A stretch of 64,000 nucleotides of DNA, from contig NZ_FOAA01000006.1 in the NCBI RefSeq assembly GCF_900109495.1, forward strand, positions 62,001 through 126,000. The letters run 5' to 3'. The position numbers and the translations under genes are program-made. The stretch comes from Ectothiorhodospira marina. Lineage in GTDB: Bacteria; Pseudomonadota; Gammaproteobacteria; Ectothiorhodospirales; Ectothiorhodospiraceae. Below are positions 61,391-64,000 of the stretch, in pieces. The notes under the pieces were generated by a model, which was not told where the DNA came from, ran no database searches, and saw only the letters and a list, made by a program, of their open reading frames with translations. Position 1 is the stretch's first letter, and every line of letters starts with the position of its first letter.

Positions 61391-64000
61391 AAAGCGCCGA
61401 TATCAGAACGAGTTTCCTCGAATACTTCCGCTCCAAGGGTCATGAAGTGGTGGCTTCGGCCCCCTTGGTGCCCGGAAATGATCCCACCTTGCTGTTCACC
61501 AATGCAGGCATGGTGCAATTCAAGGAGACCTTCCTGGGGCTTGAGCAGCGTGCCTACCAGCGGGCGACGTCCTCGCAGCGCTGTGTGCGCGCTGGCGGTA
61601 AGCACAATGACCTGGAAAACGTGGGTTATACCGCACGGCATCACACGTTCTTCGAGATGCTGGGCAATTTCAGTTTCGGCGATTACTTCAAACGTGATGC
61701 CATTCACTACGCCTGGGAGTACCTCACTCAGGTGCTCAAGATGCCCGCCGACAAGCTTTGGGTGACAGTCTACGAAACAGATGACGAGGCCTACGACATC
61801 TGGGTGAAGGAGATCGGCGTTCCCGCGGACCGTGTGACCCGTATTGGTGATGAACCGGGTGGCGGTTCCGACAACTTCTGGCAAATGGGGGATACCGGCC
61901 CCTGCGGACCCTGTACCGAGGTTTTTTATGACCATGGCCCGGGTGTCTGGGGTGGTCCCCCGGGTTCGCCCGAGGCTGACGGGGATCGTTACATCGAGAT
62001 CTGGAACCTGGTCTTCATGCAGTACGACCGGGACAGCGAAGGCACCCTGACCCCCCTGCCCAAGCCTTCCGTGGACACGGGTATGGGCCTGGAACGTCTG
62101 GCTGCAGTACTGCAGGGTGTTCACTCCAATTATGAAATCGACCTGTTCCAAAACCTTCTGGATGCCGTGGGTCGCATCATGGGCAGTGACGACACCCATG
62201 CCCCCTCCTATAAGGTGATTGCCGACCACATTCGTTCCTGCAGCTTCCTCATTACCGACGGCGTCATGCCAGCCAACGAGGGCCGTGGTTACGTGCTGCG
62301 CCGAATCATTCGTCGCGCCGCCCGCCATGGGCACAAGCTGGGCATGACCGATCCCTTCTTCCACCGGCTGGTGGAGCCCCTGGTGCGAGAGATGGGGGAG
62401 GCCTATCCCGAACTGGCCAAGGCGCAAAAGCAGGTGGAGCGGGTGCTGCTGCAAGAGGAGGAGCGCTTCCGTGAAACCCTGGAGCATGGCCTCAAGCACC
62501 TGGAAGAGGGCCTGGATAAGGTCTCTGACAAGACCATTCCCGGTGGCCTGATTTTCAAGCTTTATGATACCTACGGCTTCCCCGTGGATCTGACGGGCGA
62601 CATCGCCCGGGAGAAGGGTCTGGAACTGGATATGGCCGGCTTTGAACACGAGATGGAGCAGCAGCGTGATCGTGCCCGGGCCGCCAGCAGCTTCCGTATG
62701 TCTGATGCCGGCACGGTGGCCAAGGGCATATCCGACTCCCGCTTTGTGGGCTATGAGCATATTGAGGAGCAGGCCCGTGTCTTGCGCCTGGCCGGTAGTG
62801 ATGGCAAGCCCGTGGACAGCCTGAACGGGTCCAGCGAAGGCAGTGTGGTTTTGGATGTCACCCCGTTTTATGGGGAGTCCGGTGGTCAGGTGGGTGACAC
62901 CGGTTTCATTGAAGGGCCGGATGGGCTCTTCCAAGTGAATGATACGGTGAAGCAGGGTGGAGTGTTCATCCATCGCGGTACCATGTTGCGCGGGACTCTG
63001 GAGACCCACGCGACCGTGTCTGCCCGAGTGGATGGTGAACGCCGTCGCGCCGTAGTGCTCAATCACTCGGCCACCCATCTGCTGCACGCCGCCCTGCGCG
63101 AGGTCCTGGGCGAGCATGTGCAGCAGAAGGGCTCCCTGGTGGCCCCGGATCGCCTGCGCTTTGACTTCTCCCACTTCGAGCCCATCAGCAGTGAGCAACT
63201 GGCCCGTATTGAGCGCATGGTGAATCATGCCATTCGCGCCAATGCCCCAGCCGAGGCTCGCGTCATGCCGATCAAGGAGGCACTGGAAGCCGGGGCCATG
63301 GCCCTGTTTGGCGAGAAATACGGCGACGAGGTGCGAGTGCTTTCATTGGGCGACTTTTCGGTGGAGCTCTGTGGCGGAATTCATGTGCAGCGTACCGGAG
63401 ATATCGGTGTGTTCAAGGTGATCAGCGAGGGTGGAGTGGCCTCCGGTATCCGTCGCATCGAAGCCGTCACCGGCGACAATGCCCTGGACCATATGGACGA
63501 TACCGAAAAGCAACTGGACGAGGCCGCACGGATGCTGCGAGCTGGTAGGGGTGACCTCACCGAAAAGATTCAGCAGGTACTCGATCGACACCGTAGCCTG
63601 GAAAAGGAACTGGAGGCCATGAAGGCCAAACTGGCCTCCCAGGCGGGTTCCAGCCTCACCGATCAGGCGGTGGAGGTGAATGGTGTGAAGGTGCTGGCAG
63701 CGCGTATGGACGAGGCCGATCCCAAATCCTTGCGGGATACCGTGGATCAACTCAAGAACAAACTGGGCGAGGCCATCATCGTTCTGGCCACGGCCCGCGA
63801 TGGCAAGGTAAGCCTGGTGGCCGGCGTGACGGCAGGCCATTCCAGCACCATCAAGGCAGGCGAACTGGTGAACCAGGTGGCCCAGCAGGTGGGTGGCAAG
63901 GGGGGTGGTCGGCCTGATATGGCCATGGCGGGCGGTAATCGCCCGGAGGCACTGGACGAGGCCCTGGCTTCCGTGAAGGGTTGGGTGGAGTCACGTCTTT
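61387..64000 (+). CDS. alaS: Alanyl-tRNA synthetase (3' end cut by window edge)
   Basis: Class II synthetase charging and editing tRNA-Ala. The frame is open to the window end (871 codons); only the last few residues are missing by comparison with E. coli AlaS. Motifs: [53 protein letters not shown], the editing-site [18 protein letters not shown], and [16 protein letters not shown] near the end. The second zinc motif reads CGGIH (residues 662-666) where CGGTH is usual; Cys and His are kept. Confidence 0.97.
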   Translation, partial: MKSADIRTSFLEYFRSKGHEVVASAPLVPGNDPTLLFTNAGMVQFKETFLGLEQRAYQRATSSQRCVRAGGKHNDLENVGYTARHHTFFEMLGNFSFGDYFKRDAIHYAWEYLTQVLKMPADKLWVTVYETDDEAYDIWVKEIGVPADRVTRIGDEPGGGSDNFWQMGDTGPCGPCTEVFYDHGPGVWGGPPGSPEADGDRYIEIWNLVFMQYDRDSEGTLTPLPKPSVDTGMGLERLAAVLQGVHSNYEIDLFQNLLDAVGRIMGSDDTHAPSYKVIADHIRSCSFLITDGVMPANEGRGYVLRRIIRRAARHGHKLGMTDPFFHRLVEPLVREMGEAYPELAKAQKQVERVLLQEEERFRETLEHGLKHLEEGLDKVSDKTIPGGLIFKLYDTYGFPVDLTGDIAREKGLELDMAGFEHEMEQQRDRARAASSFRMSDAGTVAKGISDSRFVGYEHIEEQARVLRLAGSDGKPVDSLNGSSEGSVVLDVTPFYGESGGQVGDTGFIEGPDGLFQVNDTVKQGGVFIHRGTMLRGTLETHATVSARVDGERRRAVVLNHSATHLLHAALREVLGEHVQQKGSLVAPDRLRFDFSHFEPISSEQLARIERMVNHAIRANAPAEARVMPIKEALEAGAMALFGEKYGDEVRVLSLGDFSVELCGGIHVQRTGDIGVFKVISEGGVASGIRRIEAVTGDNALDHMDDTEKQLDEAARMLRAGRGDLTEKIQQVLDRHRSLEKELEAMKAKLASQAGSSLTDQAVEVNGVKVLAARMDEADPKSLRDTVDQLKNKLGEAIIVLATARDGKVSLVAGVTAGHSSTIKAGELVNQVAQQVGGKGGGRPDMAMAGGNRPEALDEALASVKGWVESRL

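Noticed and set aside
61294-63228. 644-codon open frame antisense to alaS
   Set aside because: Shadow of the conserved AlaS frame; composition is not protein-like.

Overview
The window is GC-rich, gene-dense chromosome from a gammaproteobacterium, most likely a halophilic or haloalkaliphilic member of the Ectothiorhodospiraceae (Ectothiorhodospira/Halorhodospira type). The organism call is inference. It rests on a three-step glycine methylation pathway for glycine betaine (GSMT, SDMT, MetK), a nitrogen-fixation-type flavodoxin behind a sigma-54/NifA-like promoter, an SbtA-type bicarbonate transporter, a CrtI-type carotenoid desaturase, and gammaproteobacterial gene order elsewhere. No phage, IS element, CRISPR array, tRNA or rRNA was seen.

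Layout. 1-12.5 kb is the conserved block rpsB-tsf-pyrH-frr-uppS-cdsA-dxr-rseP-bamA-skp-lpxD-fabZ-lpxA (translation, isoprenoid and phospholipid precursors, outer membrane assembly, lipid A). In many relatives lpxB-rnhB-dnaE-accA follow directly. Here that run is interrupted by about 7 kb on the minus strand: a 58-aa protein, a bPH2-like membrane protein, a coiled-coil protein, a Na+/phosphate symporter, and a gnnA-gnnB-lpxB cassette predicted to make 3-amino UDP-GlcNAc for amide-linked lipid A. The conserved order resumes with rnhB-dnaE-accA-tilS (19.5-26 kb).

26-41 kb is more mixed: zapE, a stand-alone trpB, sbtA, a secreted Cys-rich repeat protein, a DUF5610-like protein, a membrane protein/MoxR ATPase/VWA trio, pdxH with a crtI-like gene, tex, and hypAB without other hydrogenase genes. 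41-45.4 kb holds the betaine operon (GSMT-SDMT-metK, minus strand), diverging across about 880 bases from a nifF-like flavodoxin. 45.4-48 kb is a probable Fur-controlled exbB-exbD-exbD-tonB operon whose TonB has 27 consecutive Glu-Pro units.

48-53.3 kb is pyrG-kdsA-eno-ftsB-ispD-ispF, followed by fdxA and mutS on the minus strand. 56.7-64 kb contains a DUF2189-like membrane protein, a host-attachment-family protein, pcm, a PilZ protein, pncC, recA, recX and an almost complete alaS.

How parts connect: lpxD/fabZ/lpxA with gnnAB/lpxB, kdsA, bamA and skp give most of the lipid A/outer membrane pathway, and dxr, ispD, ispF and uppS cover isoprenoid and undecaprenyl steps. MetK presumably supplies the three methyl donors used per betaine. 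All functions are read from protein sequence by eye; no database search was run.
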